From the NCBI GenBank assembly GCA_020086605.1, contig JACBWW010000016.1, positions 14,029,998-14,093,997 on the forward strand: 64,000 nt of DNA, given 5' to 3'. A program made the position numbers and the translations under genes. Origin of the DNA: Lanius collurio (lineage: Eukaryota > Chordata > Aves > Passeriformes > Laniidae). How positions within the stretch are numbered: the stretch's first letter is position 1; each line of letters begins with the position of its first letter. Below are positions 52,166 to 64,000 of the stretch, one piece after another. Under the pieces are notes generated by a model, which was not told where the DNA came from, ran no database searches, and saw nothing but the letters and a program-made list of their open reading frames with translations.

Positions 52166-53151
52166 GTAAACAGATTTTGCCTATATGTTTTTTTGTTATA
52201 GGCTCACTTGGAAAACTTACTCAAGTCCACTAGCTCAAGGATTGAACTTTATGTCACAACAGTGTCATACACTAACATGTTTTCAAAGACAAAAACACTA
52301 CCATTTTCTGAGAAACTGTCGAAATTACTCTCAGCCTAGTGTTTTGATACAGCATGCCAACCTCAGTTGCCTATGACCTGTTTTCCAGCTTTCCTTTTCC
52401 ATGGGAGTTGCTAATGCATCTTTGCTGATTTAACTTCAGCTATTTCCCCTGTGACTCAGGATTTCTGAAGCTGGTGTGGTGGCTACTGTACAGCCCTCAG
52501 CTCCCTGCCCACACACAGCACTTGGCCACTCTTCCTAGCAGGTGAGCACCATCAAATAACAGCTCCTGGACTGCTCTAGAAAACCAAGGAGGTGTGTATG
52601 CCACAGACATGCCAGTGTTGATTTTTCTACTGCAGCTTCTTGCAAGAGAGATATGCCAGAAATCCTATTAAGGGACCTGCTTTTGGATGACTCTATCTTT
52701 CATCCAAAGAAAAGGATGTTTTTCCTGCCTTCATTTTTTGAGTTTTCTTCCACTATGAATAGCTCTAATACTTATTTTCACTGTTAGGTACGATTATGTC
52801 CAGCTGCAGACAGGCTGAAATTCATATGAATCTTGTCAGTTTTCAGTACCCTGAGAAGTAGTTATGAGTAGTAACCATCTACCAGGTCAGTTTTTGTGTT
52901 TCAAGTGTCATGGGAAATTTAGCAGTTACTGCTTAGCAGTAACATTTTGGTTTGGTATGAGTGCAGGAAGGCAGCCCATAGGTATTTTGGATTTTTAGAT
53001 CTCATTTGCCATGCTGTGCTTGGAAGTATGATTAGGAAAATTTAGAAATACAAAGACCTTTTTTCTAAGAAAGGTGTCTACCCTTTTATAAAGTGGTAAT
53101 GTTTAAACAGAAATATAGATGGCTAAAATAATAAAAAATAAGAATTAAAAA

Positions 53152-53560
53152 AATCATAGAATAGTTTAGTTTAGAAGAGACTTCTGGAGGTCATCTCATC
53201 CATCTCCCCTCTCAGAGCAGGTTCAATTTAGAGCATGTGTCTTAGAGCTTTGGCCAGCTGACTTTTGAGTATCTCCAAGGATGAAACCTGCATGTCTCTG
53301 GTGTCTCTGAGCCATTGTTTCAGTGTCTGACCACCATAATCGTGAAAACATTTTTTATGATATCTGGTTGATGTTTTTCTGGTTGCAGCTTGTAACTTTT
53401 CCTTCCCATGAGCACTTACCACATTTCTACTAGTAGTTTGGTTTCATCTCCTCCATAATCCCTCGTGACCTCCCATTAGATAGTGTAGGCAGCATTATTT
53501 GCCCCTTGCCTTCCCTTCTAAAGTCTGAACTAACACTCCTCTGTCAGTTTCTTATTTGCA
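53152..53560 (-). mobile_element. CR1 LINE remnant, 3' end, antisense, within ADGRL4 intron 2
   Basis: It begins on the + strand with AATCATAGAATAGTTTAGTT followed by 'agaagagacttctggaggtc' and 'atctcatccatctcccctct', the reverse complement of the CR1 3' end. It continues with 'gccattgtttcagtgtctga', 'ccaccataatcgtgaaaac' and 'ccttcccatgagcac', in the antisense CR1 order. Read on the minus strand it is a 5'-truncated copy without reverse transcriptase. It lies opposite to the host gene's direction. The upstream limit near 53560 is approximate. Its similarity to CR1 is clearer than that of the copy at 8718. Confidence 0.85.
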
Positions 53561-56419
53561 TCAAGTTTGATGTAGTTTCTAAACATATTTCTTGAATTTA
53601 GGGCTAACCTTGCCCTGATAGGTTAATCACTATTTGTCTACAAGCTGTTCAAAAGAAAGCAAGAAATGGCCTTCACAACACTGGTTTTGCTCTTACACTA
53701 ATTCTATTTTAATACCATGAAAAAGTCACCTGATTTGAACGATAAGTGCACATCATGTTTGCAGAGTCAAGAGCCTACATTTGTGAATAATGCAGAGAGA
53801 CAAGAAAACCAAGTCAATTTTAGCAATATTGCCTGGAAAAAATCAAACTAACATTTACTTACCTAACATCATCTGGTACCCACTACATTGTCTGTACTGG
53901 TCTAGAAAGTCTTTGATCATGAATCATCAATTAAATTTGCAGTAAAGATACATGTTGTTCTCACTGCCATGACTGATATTCTTAAATTCATCCATTATAC
54001 ATGTACCCATTATAATGTTATTAAATCCAATTTTTTGAGGACAGATTTATCTTAGCTTCCATGCTTTTTTTTCTCATACAGTACCTTTTTCTTACTTTCT
54101 TTTTTACCTGTATTTTCTTAGGGAAATCTACATTCAAATTTCATAAAAACATTTATTGAACACTTAAAGAAAATTCAGTGCAGTGAAATATGCATTCACA
54201 AATCTTGTTAATCCATTAATTGTTTATTAAGAATTATACTCAGCATTTGAGAACTCAATATTTAAAATAAAATTCCCAATGTTAGTCCAGGCAAACAAGA
54301 TACTAGATGTATTTGTGGTGCTTTGCAGTTAAGTGGCAATGGTTAGAAGAAAGCCTCATGTCAGGAGACCAACATTTTCTCTGGTAAAATACCTCAACAG
54401 CCAAAAAGTCACGTACCCTCCAGCAAAGCAGCAAAGTTTATATCACAACTGTGTGGCTGCTAGCCCTGAAAGAGAGACAATGTTTCTCTAGGGCAGCATG
54501 TTACACCGTGCATTATTAATATTGTGCAGTAGTCCTCTAATAGCATAAAAAAGTAACCAGAATTTTAATTGGGTAGGTTCTATAAAGGATTAGAAATATA
54601 AGCTACACCCTATCATAAATAGTTTAAAGCTGTGAAAACGTAAAGCAAAGCCTCAGTTGTTTAATGATGTATGAGATCTCGCTGTTCTGTGTGGCGAAAG
54701 CAGCAGGTGTATCTGCTGTTCTGGAGATAGCTACCCATTTTTATTCAGTTAATAATCTTGGGCTTTTACAATGATAGTGCAGTCACCTTCAAAGGAGATC
54801 ATCAATTATGTGCTAATACAGGCATTTTCTAAAGAGCCTAGATAGTACATTGTGTTTACATATTTGCCCTTTTAGTTATTTAGCTAGGCTGTGAGAGTCA
54901 TAATTGCTGTAAAAAACATTAGTAATTTTGCATAACGTAGATCCAACTTCTTCATTTTGCTTATCCTGGTAGACAATTAAACCAAAATAGTCATTGTTTT
55001 GAGACTTTATTCTGAAACAAGCAATTTAAATTCTTTCTCCTTATAAATGTGTTGAACAGAAAATGTTAGTTTTCAGGTTAGTCCTCTTAAACTTTCATAG
55101 CTGAGAAACTCTTCATTTTTATTTATAGCTACATTCTTATAGTTTTTGAAAGGTTTACATTTATTTCTCTACTTTCATTTGCTTGTAACACCTCTTAAAT
55201 ACTTGTAAAAGTTATTTCTTTGCTAGCCCTGTCTTTTCAATGTGACACACTTAGACATTTTCCTTTGGGTTTTCTGAGCTGCAAAAGGCAATAATGCCCT
55301 CTTACATTTATTTCCTAGCACCATTATTGATGAATCATGAATCACTGATGTCAACATACCTTAGGAATGGGGTTTGTTAGTTTTGACTTTGCTCCCTTTG
55401 CCAGCTGGCTAAGTGACTGCAGAGAGCTCAAGATTATTGGATTTGCTGTGTATAGATAAAGACACATAGATATGAATTTAATTTCCTGGTGTCAAAGTCA
55501 TGGCTTTTAAAATAATTATCCTCTTACAATCTTTCCCACAAGATTTCAACCACTTTAAATTAGGTCATGTTTTGGACTTTCTGAAGGCATACTTTGGCCA
55601 CTCTAACAAAAAGCTAATCCTCTTCATAATCTCATTGTCTTCAGCAAGAATATTTGCAGGAATGCACATAGTCAGGAGAATAACTGATTGTGGTATCTGG
55701 CCTCTTTTATATATTGGAATTATAACCTACATAGCAATAAATTCCCTCTGTACAGTATCTTCCAGAAAGCCATAAATGAGTCACCTTGTCAAGCTTTACA
55801 CCTCTGAGGTACAAAATACTATCCCAGTCTTCTTACATTTTCTTTTGTATGTATATTCCTTGCTTTATGTAGTATTAGATGAGAGAGAATGACCTCTGAT
55901 AGTACATCTATTTTCTTTTTAGGATTGTTCTTGGGCAGATGTGTATTCTGCACGTAATGCACGAGGCTTTAGCTTGACAATACCATACACCTAATTGAAG
56001 TAACATGGGCTAAAGCTCTGCTTTATAAAGATATACCCAGAAACAACTGATTTATAAACAAGTTAACTTCCTCTCATGCAAAAATACCACCGATGTTTTA
56101 CAGATAAATAGAATATATTTGCCACAATTGTAAATGCATTTCTTTAAATAAAAAGAGTTGGATATATAAATTTGGTGTTGTTGATAATTCCAGCTTTCTT
56201 CCAAAAGAAAATCAAAGGAAACCAACAAAATTTCAGATCCTTTAGAAAAGATAGGGGTAGAAGTAAAAATTCATAGAAGCCAATATTTTATTTCTAAAAC
56301 AAAGGGGAAAATGAGTTTGGCATCAGTGATGCTTTCCTAAGCAACTCTGCTGTTTCAATGCTGGCTGCTTCTTGATTGCTGACTGCCAATTTGCTGCTTT
56401 GCTGGCACACTGCAGGAAA

Positions 56420-56455
56420 TTAAAGTAAACAGTGTGATCACAGTGTTTACTTTAA
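56420..56455. repeat. Near-perfect 36-bp palindrome in ADGRL4 intron 2
   Basis: The arms are 18 bases each and meet without a loop at TGATCA (56435-56440). The outer TTAAAGTAAAC at 56420-56430 pairs exactly with GTTTACTTTAA at 56445-56455. Only one pair mismatches (G opposite G at 56432 and 56443), so 17 of 18 positions pair. The GTAAACA and TGTTTAC words are forkhead-type core motifs in opposite orientation. This could be a dimeric binding site or an old inverted element. Function is unknown. Confidence 0.95.
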
Positions 56456-58806
56456 CTTTGTAAAATACGGAAGGAAAATGAAGCAGTGCTGTTTGTTCCA
56501 GGAGGGTAGGCAGGCAAGCAGGAAAAGCCTGAACACAATATCCCTCCCAGATATCCCTACACAATATTCCCTTGTAAATGTCACTTGCAAATTATACTGC
56601 AAGATTAATCAGTCTTACTTGTGAAATAGTTACAGCTCTTCCAGAAATATTGAGCAGGGTCTTAGGCTGTCAAGGAAAGTTTCTGTTGGAGTAAGGCAGT
56701 AACTCTGTTTCTGAAGTGCACTGTAGGAGGATTTATCATTTTACAGAGGTAAAAAATACCTCAGTGAAAAGTGCTATTTTGTATCAAAATACAAAATCCC
56801 TGTTAGAACACAGGGCAATTTGTATAAATCCAGCTGAATCAAATTGAAAGTGGGCTCAATACCTGAACACAAACATATTTTCTTGTTTTATGGAGGATCA
56901 GGCGACCAACTCTCTGGCTTTTGCCAGCTATAAAAAGGAGTTTTCCTGTGAGACCTCAGTTCCTTGTTCTAACGTGATGTTGCTGAGTCCCACCATTGAC
57001 TTTTATTGCAGTCATTGAATTTGTTTGGATTCACTGGTGTCACTGTTGCCATCCTGCAGCACCTAATTTGTGTATAGTTTTGGGGGATTTTTGCTTTCAA
57101 ATTAAAATGACCCTGTAAAGCCACTGTGTATAATCATTTTATTCTATCCAGAAGTGCTCTTCAATAGAAAATTATCTAATTCAAATGCTGGTTCACCAAA
57201 GGAGAATTTTTTTGTTGTTTTTGTTACCAGCAGGCATACAGCACTGGATGTCACTTCTGTGTTTACCAAATAGTCTGAAATCACTGATATGGAAGATCCA
57301 ATCCACACACTTCCTAAATTCATTTCACCACTATCAGTAACCACAAGCTATAAAAAGGCAAATTGCAGCTGCTCTAACATAGCACAGCAGGAGAAAGATA
57401 TGCCTTAGCCAAAAGCTAATAACAGGGCTCAACTCAGCGTGTGACAGCTTGGAAAACTTGGAATGTGCTATACAGGGGGCCAAAGATGACCACTAATTCC
57501 CAGCCCTTCTGACATGTTCCTTAGCCTTTTTTCTTTTCCCATTTTCCTCCTGCATCTCCTAATCTCTCTCTGCTGCTTTGCCTCTATATTCTGCTGGAGC
57601 TTTTACATGGTTTCAGGGTGGAGCTTGGTGAAAACAGTGTGGGCTGCGTGAAAGAACAGGAGCCACCTTTGAATTCAGAATTCCTACTGCAGGTTTGGGT
57701 GTCAGGCATTTTGGTGATCCCAAGATTTGTTAGGAGGCATCATCCTGTTTGTTGCACATTTAGGTATTATACTTAACTAAGCGTGTGGCTTCAGGGCTCC
57801 TCTTCAGGGGACAGAAAGTTTTCTTCCCTTATGTCTTCTTTGGTAATAATGTAGCTGAATGTTTTTTCATTTGTCTTGAAGTGCAGAGATTGACTGCTGA
57901 GCTGTGAGATGTTACCCAGCTGAGTTATCTCAATTTCACATTCCAGATTAGAACTGTAGGCAGATCATGGAATTGAAAAGTATGGGCAAATTAACTGGGA
58001 GGATTTGATTTTCTGGTGCGTGACAGTCCACTTGCCTAGGAAAGTGCTGGTATTAATGTTAACATAGCAGGCTCCTGGCCATTTGGGGACCTACAGCTTT
58101 ATGTATGGCTTTTGCCTTTTCATGTGCAAGATGTCACACTTTTCTGGGAATTTGGGAAGGGCTTGATGGCTGTATGTCCATAGGCTGCGGGGGAGTAACC
58201 AGCTGTTGTATGGTTGCCTTCCAGCCACAAAGGATAGAGTTATGTTTATGTTCCTGAAAATAGCCATACCCTAGGCTAATAATATTAGTCAGAACAGCTT
58301 CTGGAACCTTGAATTTACTTTTTATAGCTACTATTTAAATTATATTTTAGTTGAATTTTTTGAGAGTAGGTGAGGACTTTGAAAGGGGGGCGTGTGTGAC
58401 AACAGTGCCTGGTGATGCATGAGAACATGAGCCAGGAAGAAAGCAGCACAGGATGTCCGGAGTAACACAGCCCTGCTGAATGGTGGAGGCTGTCTCACTC
58501 CAGTTGTCTCACCTCTGTACACAGCTGAGTCCATGACATTTTGACTCAAAACATTTTATGTATCCAAAGTGGCAAATCCAGTTTTCTCTCTCATATGAAA
58601 AAATCCCTCCCAGTTTCCCACTCAATTGAGAAAGCATCTTCAGAGGGTTAACTCTTCTCCCTACTGCCAGAAAACACAGTTCACCCAGGCCAAAGACACA
58701 GCCCACAATAAACATTTGTAAGATTGATGCTAACTTTAAGAAGCCTTGGACAAAGTCCATTTCAGGGACTTTTTAGATAGACTCATTACATTCACAGATT
58801 GGAGCC

Positions 58807-58845
58807 AAAAAACCCCCCCAAACAAAACAACAACAACAAAAAACC
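58807..58845. repeat. A/C-rich (CAA)n-like low-complexity patch
   Basis: AAAAAACCCCCCCAAACAAA is followed by CAACAACAACAAAAAA. It is simple sequence with no coding relevance. Confidence 0.85.
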
Positions 58846-60238
58846 CTCTATTTTTTTCATGTCTTTTGTTTACATTTTCTTGAAATGGTACTTTGAGCAT
58901 GACTAAAATACAGTAATGCATTTTTGAAAGGACCAGAAAGAAACAAAACTTCCTCTTGTTATATCTTTAATCATATCCAGACTCTCTTTTAAATTAGCCC
59001 TGTAAGTATCTAAAAAGAGTTTTTAAAATGTGTGTAGATGATGTGGTAGAAAAGAGTTATTTGTCTCTCTCAAAAATTTACCCAAACTTTTAGGCTGATC
59101 ATCTGCACTTGGATGGTTTCTTACTTGTTTCATTCAAAATGTGTTTTAACCCTTGCCAAATAATGCTAATTTCCTTTCTTGAGAAAATACTCCTTTCATC
59201 CTGCTTTATAGTACTAAGAATCATTTTGTTACATGTTTAGAGGATGTGGGAAAATTCATTTAAGGAGCTTTAAACTTATTATGTCAGAGTTTGCGTACTC
59301 TGTGTTTACCAGAGATATGATTCCCTTCCTGTGTCTCTAACATCTGAAGGAGTCCCAGGAGGTCCAACAGTAACAATATGTTCTTCTCACTTGCTGGTTT
59401 GAAGTAAAAGGATGAAAAGTATTTCCTGAACATGTATACTCATACATGTATATTAAATACACAAGGCCATGTACACAGGGAGCTCTGTATAAGTAGGCAT
59501 GTGAATAAAAAGCAGACTTGTATATGAAAAAAAATGTAAGGAAATCTCAAAATTGTCAGCTTTACTCATTCTGTGGTTGTATAGCCAAAATTAGCTTTTG
59601 TTAAGGAAAGACCAGGATTTATTGCAAAGAAATTGCTTCCATGCATTCCACTTCCTTGAGACTTCTGAACCCAGATTTGCCCATGGTAGAGGCTGCTGCA
59701 GCCATCAGACTCTGAGCTGCCTTTGGGGCTATGAAGTCAGTGTCACCCATAGAACAAGGGATGTATCATCAGGAATCACACACATAAGAGATTATGTCGT
59801 TTTTGCGCAGCTACGCTGATTTACGGATAATATCCCACTAATCTTGAACACTCATTTTACTTCTTTCTCTCTAACTCTATATTGAACTCATAGAGTTCAA
59901 TTGCAGAAAAATGTTCCCCTTGGGATTTTGAGGTTTTTCCCGTTTTTTAAATTGTTGTTTTTTATTTTCTTCTGCCAGAACATACTGGTCAGGAGTGGCA
60001 AAGTTGTATGTAACCACATTTGAAATGTGTAATTTATCTAGGATGATATGCTGGTGCACAATTTTTCTGTGTATGACTGTGAAAAATTGCCAACTGAGCT
60101 GTTGGCTGACAGAATATCAAACCCAGCTCAGCCCTGTGTGTATGAAAGAGTTTAAGAAGGTAATTGACACTTTGGGCCTCTATTTGCCAAAGAAAGAGAT
60201 AATGACGTTCTCCAAGAAGATTAGAATCTAACCAAACA

Positions 60239-60262
60239 TTGTGCTCTAAATATAGAGCACAA
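60239..60262. repeat. Short inverted repeat, 10-bp arms, 4-nt loop
   Basis: TTGTGCTCTA at 60239-60248 pairs perfectly with TAGAGCACAA at 60253-60262 around AATA. It is intronic, with no sign of an RNA gene around it. Confidence 0.9.
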
Positions 60263-62493
60263 AGACAGGTGATGTTTGTGAAAATGCTGCTGGGTTGTAG
60301 GAGAAGGAGGGGGCTGAAGGACTTCAATTTTGCACTGTATATTTTTTAGGTACACAGATTTAATTTAGAGATTATGGCTTGAAAATGAAATTTACAGTAT
60401 GTGTGTTTTTCGGCGATAAGAAATTGATTTTGTGACCTTGGTACACACTAATTGAAATATCTGGCACTGTGTTTTGCTGAGGTTAAAGAAAGCCATATAT
60501 GCCTGGAACTGCATTCTTCTTTCACCTTGAACTGCGTGGTTAATCACAGCCCCAATCACGGGTAGGAAGGAAGCTGCTGTTCCACTGGGGTACAAGGAAG
60601 CTGAATAATCTCTGCTCATTGTCTAAGGGATAGCTTGCTGTGTGATTACTTCTGGCTGGGTTTAGGAGACTCACGATTACCTTAAAATGGAGAATTCTGG
60701 TGGAATTTACATTCAGGGAGCACCAGAGGCCAGAGCCTCAGCTGCTGCAGTGCCACAGCGGGAGCTGATACACTGAAGCTCAGGGGGTTCTCCTTCCACC
60801 AGCCCCCCACAAACCTGGCTGCTCCTTTAGGGCTGAGACAGCTCTGTCCTGTGCTTGTTGCCCCTGTGCCAGGACAGGAAACAGGGAAAAGGTTCTCTGG
60901 CTGTGCTCTGCTCGTGCCGTTCCAGCGGCAGGGCCCCCTCTGCCCCCAGACTGCTCCTCCTGTGCATCCTCCTGCTCAAAAGGCAGGTTGCAGCATTAAG
61001 GAACAGCAGCTATGTCCCAAGGGACTCCACTGGTGGGGTTTTAATATGTCTGCTTAATTTAACTGGGTTTCTGTCTTAGCTTGGACTTTTAGGGCTGTGA
61101 CACTCTGAGGTTGTCTATAAAGGAGTGTGGCAGGGTGTCCCTTTATTTTACTTACTGCTTAATGTTACATTTGTTAGGTTGGCACAGGATCTTGTTTTTC
61201 AAAAAGGAAAATGAAAGCTCCTGAAAAGCCTTGGCAATAAATGGTTATTTGTTCAGAACAGCCAAGTCTAATCTTTGTTTATGTTACTAGACTTGGTGTA
61301 ATGTTGTTGCAATAAAGAAAAATAGTTCTTCAGGATATGCGCTGGCTTTTATGTTTTATTTGTAATGAAAGCTATGCACATAGGCAGCAATCTACATAAG
61401 TTACAGTGAGGGAGAACATAAGCTTGGGTGGTGACTTGCATGTTTATATATTTACTTTTTATTTGCAGCAAAGTGTCTGAATCTCAATTCTAAAAAATAT
61501 GAACTTAGTCTGAGGTATTGTAGGTTTCATTCCCAGAATTTTACCAGTGGAAGACTAAGAGAAAAGGTGAATTTGTCCTGCACTAGGAGACCACTGCTTC
61601 TCTTCTGCCCCATCTGTGCAGAGGAGCCCATTTCCACAACCATTGTCCTGTCTTCTCATGTTCAGTCCCCAGCTGGGACAGGGTACAGTAATCTTCACTG
61701 CCCTCCAAACATTATAGTGGGGTTTGGGTATCCCCAAAGCTCAAAAGGGCTGAGGGTAACACAGCCTTGCCTCACAGTTTGCATCAGGAGTGTCATGGGG
61801 GGGCAGGGAGCTATGGCAGCAATAATCTATGCATCACATGACAGTCTTCATCACTGATCTCTGTAACATCAGAGGCCCTAAAGAAATGCCAGAGAAACTT
61901 CAGGATGTTGGCATGGACTGAAAGAGAAGTTCAGCTAAGCTCTGCAGGCCTAAATAGGAGTTCTGAGTCCTGCATTTGTTCCTTGTGGTGATGGGAAAGG
62001 AGTAGGTGGAAAATTGTATTACGATGAAGGCTTTGCCTTACTTTTTCTCTTGAATAAATCATTTTCATGGGTAGTATTGATCCTGAGGAAGCTCTACCTT
62101 TCCAAAATCAGCCTGCAAGGAGTTCAGAAGGGAGAGGAAGCTGGAGGTACTCAGCCAAACAGTTTCAGGGCCTTTGTTCCTATCCAAAGTGTTCCATTAT
62201 TTAGAGCCATGATGAAGCATGCATCAATTCATAAATACGACCCACTGTGCAATATAAAAATATCAATATTTCTCTCCCATTGTGTAAGGGATATCTGGTG
62301 CATACAGAAAGACTTTCGTCTCCTTAGCTACCACAGAGAAAATGAGAAAGGCAAATAGCCTTCAAAAGTGACTTGAAAAGAGAGATGAGGAGAAATTTCT
62401 AAAACTTAACACAGCTTTTCATCTGAGCAGATCAAAATAGAAACTGTGCAGGGTTGCAGTTGTAAATGATGCAGAACTACGATTTGGCTTCTT

Positions 62494-62520
62494 TTTCAGT
62501 GTTGTCATGCAACACTGAAA
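62494..62520. repeat. Short inverted repeat, 11-bp arms, 5-nt loop
   Basis: TTTCAGTGTTG at 62494-62504 pairs perfectly with CAACACTGAAA at 62510-62520 around TCATG. The stem is too short for a microRNA precursor and no flanking pairing was seen. Confidence 0.9.
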
Positions 62521-64000
62521 CACCCTTGGTATGGTGATTCCAAAGCTCTTTCATCATACTCAGCTCCATGGTTAAAACCTAGGAAACTCTTAGTAAAGCT
62601 GTCTTTAGAAAAGAGGTCACTTCAGGGATATATTATATGGCACCACTGGTCTCACAGAAGTCAAATATTCAGTCCTAGGTGTGTCAGGACACAGCAGTGT
62701 TGAGCTCCATTGGTATCGTTTTGCACACGAGGTCTGAGATTTACGTGGATGTCAAAGGAGAGACTGGGATAATATTTGCACAGCTGTAGACTGCAGAAAA
62801 AAAGAACTGTTAACTGAACGTTTTGTATTTCCTCTTGAATAAACAGGTAGTATGCTAATACCACCAAATGCTTCTTGTTTGAGTGGAGAGTTGTGCTAAG
62901 AAATCTCTGGGCTTTATTCTCTGTTCTCAGAGAAAGATACTGCAGCTTCATTAGCTCTAAATTGCTCTTGAAACTCAAGTTTTGGCCTTAGACTGTTGAC
63001 CATTAAGGAAACATTTAACCTGGCAATGGCATGTTACCCCCAAGGAATGCCATGCAGAGAGCAACATCCCATTTTGAGCTTGATATTCAAACTAGTAAGG
63101 AGTCTGTGCTGCAATATGGACATCTGGCTTTGAGTGCTGCAAGAGAAATCCAAGGGTAGGGCTATTGCTGCTTTCAGTGGCAGCGTGGTAAAAATAGACC
63201 TGCTGCCTGTGCTCTTGTAGCAGCAAGCAGTGGCAGGAGCACAGATGAGTACAGTCAGGTATTGTATCACAGTTTCCTGCAGAAGGGGTGATGCTGATGA
63301 CATTCCTCCAACAGGGAGGTAGGTGACTTATGTTTGAGTCTTGCTAGCCACAATGGCTGTAGGACACAAAGCCACAGTTAGGGATGGATTTTCCAAAGAA
63401 TGATATGTTGAGCACTTTTGAACTGTCTGGCTCTATCTGAGGTGCCTAAAGGAGGACTGAGTTGTTTCAAAAGAATACTCCCAGTTGTAGATGCCAAGCA
63501 ATTGAAAATCTATCCCTGAAGTGCTTTTTATTTTCCTATCTTCTGATGGCAGTTTGGGCTTTTGATTGATTTATTTCTTTATTTTTAACTGTAAAGACCT
63601 TTTAATTAGGGAGAGGAGCTATGTGAATGAGCTGGAGCTGCTGGTGGTAGGAGCTCCTTACCATTAGAGATCGGGTCATTAAATAAGTAGATAATATCCT
63701 CCTTATTGAGAAGATTTAGAAAATCATAAGGACTTTGCATTATTACAGTGTTTAGCATTCACAAATGGAGTAAAAAAACCCATAATGGCAATTTTCATTA
63801 GCTGCAATGCATGTGGGGGCTTCTTTTCTTTCTTTGAACAGCCAAACACTAAACAATTCCTAAATCCCTCCTTGTAACTTATGTTTTCTTCTTTGTGGTT
63901 AAAAACCCCATAAAGCAGAAATTGAAGACTTGCTATTAAAATACTTGCTGACAGCTCCATTCACAACACCCTTTCAAATAGAGCTATATCACATTGTGAT

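Larger units (their letters stand above)
50264..64000 (+). other. ADGRL4: ADGRL4 gene, 5' part (continues beyond the window)
   Basis: This span covers the presumed 5' UTR, coding exons 1 and 2, the short intron 1, and intron 2 at least as far as 64000. The full family protein has an N-terminal signal peptide, two EGF-like domains (the second calcium-binding), a GAIN/GPS autoproteolysis domain and seven transmembrane helices. Only the signal peptide and first EGF domain are encoded here. I searched by eye for the next exon, a calcium-binding EGF with a D-x-N-E-C start, up to the window end and did not find it. In human the gene's 5' side faces the gene-poor interval towards ADGRL2, matching the empty 50 kb seen here. 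Confidence 0.8.
52166..64000 (+). other. ADGRL4 intron 2 (partial, runs off the window)
   Basis: No further ADGRL4 exon is visible. The intron holds a CR1 remnant (53152-53560), a 36-bp palindrome (56420-56455), a CAA-type low-complexity patch (58807-58845), two short hairpins (60239-60262 and 62494-62520) and a GC-rich, CpG-poor patch at about 60715-61030. Open frames on both strands are short (114 codons or fewer) and lack domains. An ordinary AT-rich intron otherwise. Confidence 0.7.

Noticed and set aside
52166..64000. Search for ADGRL4 exon 3 (calcium-binding EGF, D-x-N-E-C start)
   Set aside because: No stretch with the expected cysteine spacing and splice sites was seen, so intron 2 is taken to extend beyond the window.
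1..64000. tRNA, rRNA, CRISPR arrays, insertion sequences, intact endogenous retroviruses
   Set aside because: No cloverleaf with a conserved T-loop, no spaced direct repeats, no long terminal repeat pairs and no gag/pol-like frames were seen on either strand.

Overview
The window looks like vertebrate, most probably avian, nuclear DNA: AT-rich, mostly non-coding, with few interspersed repeats. Two remnants (8718-9150 and 53152-53560) match the antisense 3' end of CR1 LINEs, the typical retrotransposon of birds and other sauropsids. A third, older LINE remnant lies at 43333-44040. No bacterial, phage or organellar gene organisation is visible.

The only protein-coding gene I can support is the 5' end of ADGRL4 (ELTD1), an endothelial adhesion GPCR, on the + strand. 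Its first coding exon (50589-50610) encodes the start of a signal peptide. Its second (52016-52165) encodes the rest of the signal peptide and the first EGF-like domain. Both exons lie behind canonical splice sites and join in phase 1. They were recognised by gapless similarity of the joined peptide to the N-terminus of human ADGRL4 as I remember it. The remaining exons (calcium-binding EGF, GAIN/GPS and seven-helix region) must lie beyond 64000, so 52166-64000 is intron 2.

Layout: 1 to about 50250 is an intergenic desert. In mammals the 5' side of ADGRL4 faces a very large gene-poor interval towards ADGRL2, which fits. The desert holds the CR1 and LINE relics, two ancient hairpin-type repeats (13956-14022 and 18005-18064), a probable ancient repeat at 47930-48330, a compact CpG cluster at 25905-26030, several CpG-poor GC-rich patches, simple repeats and some strong inverted repeats. 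About 50264-50588 is the likely promoter and 5' UTR of ADGRL4. It has no ATG upstream of the chosen start for 336 bases and contains ETS-type GGAA motifs. Intron 1 is short (1.4 kb). Intron 2 carries the second CR1, a GC-rich patch and a near-perfect 36-bp palindrome.

I found no convincing new biological system. The items most worth a second look are the palindromes at 56420-56455 and 31240-31263, the CpG cluster at 25905-26030, and the cysteine arrangement of the first EGF domain of ADGRL4.
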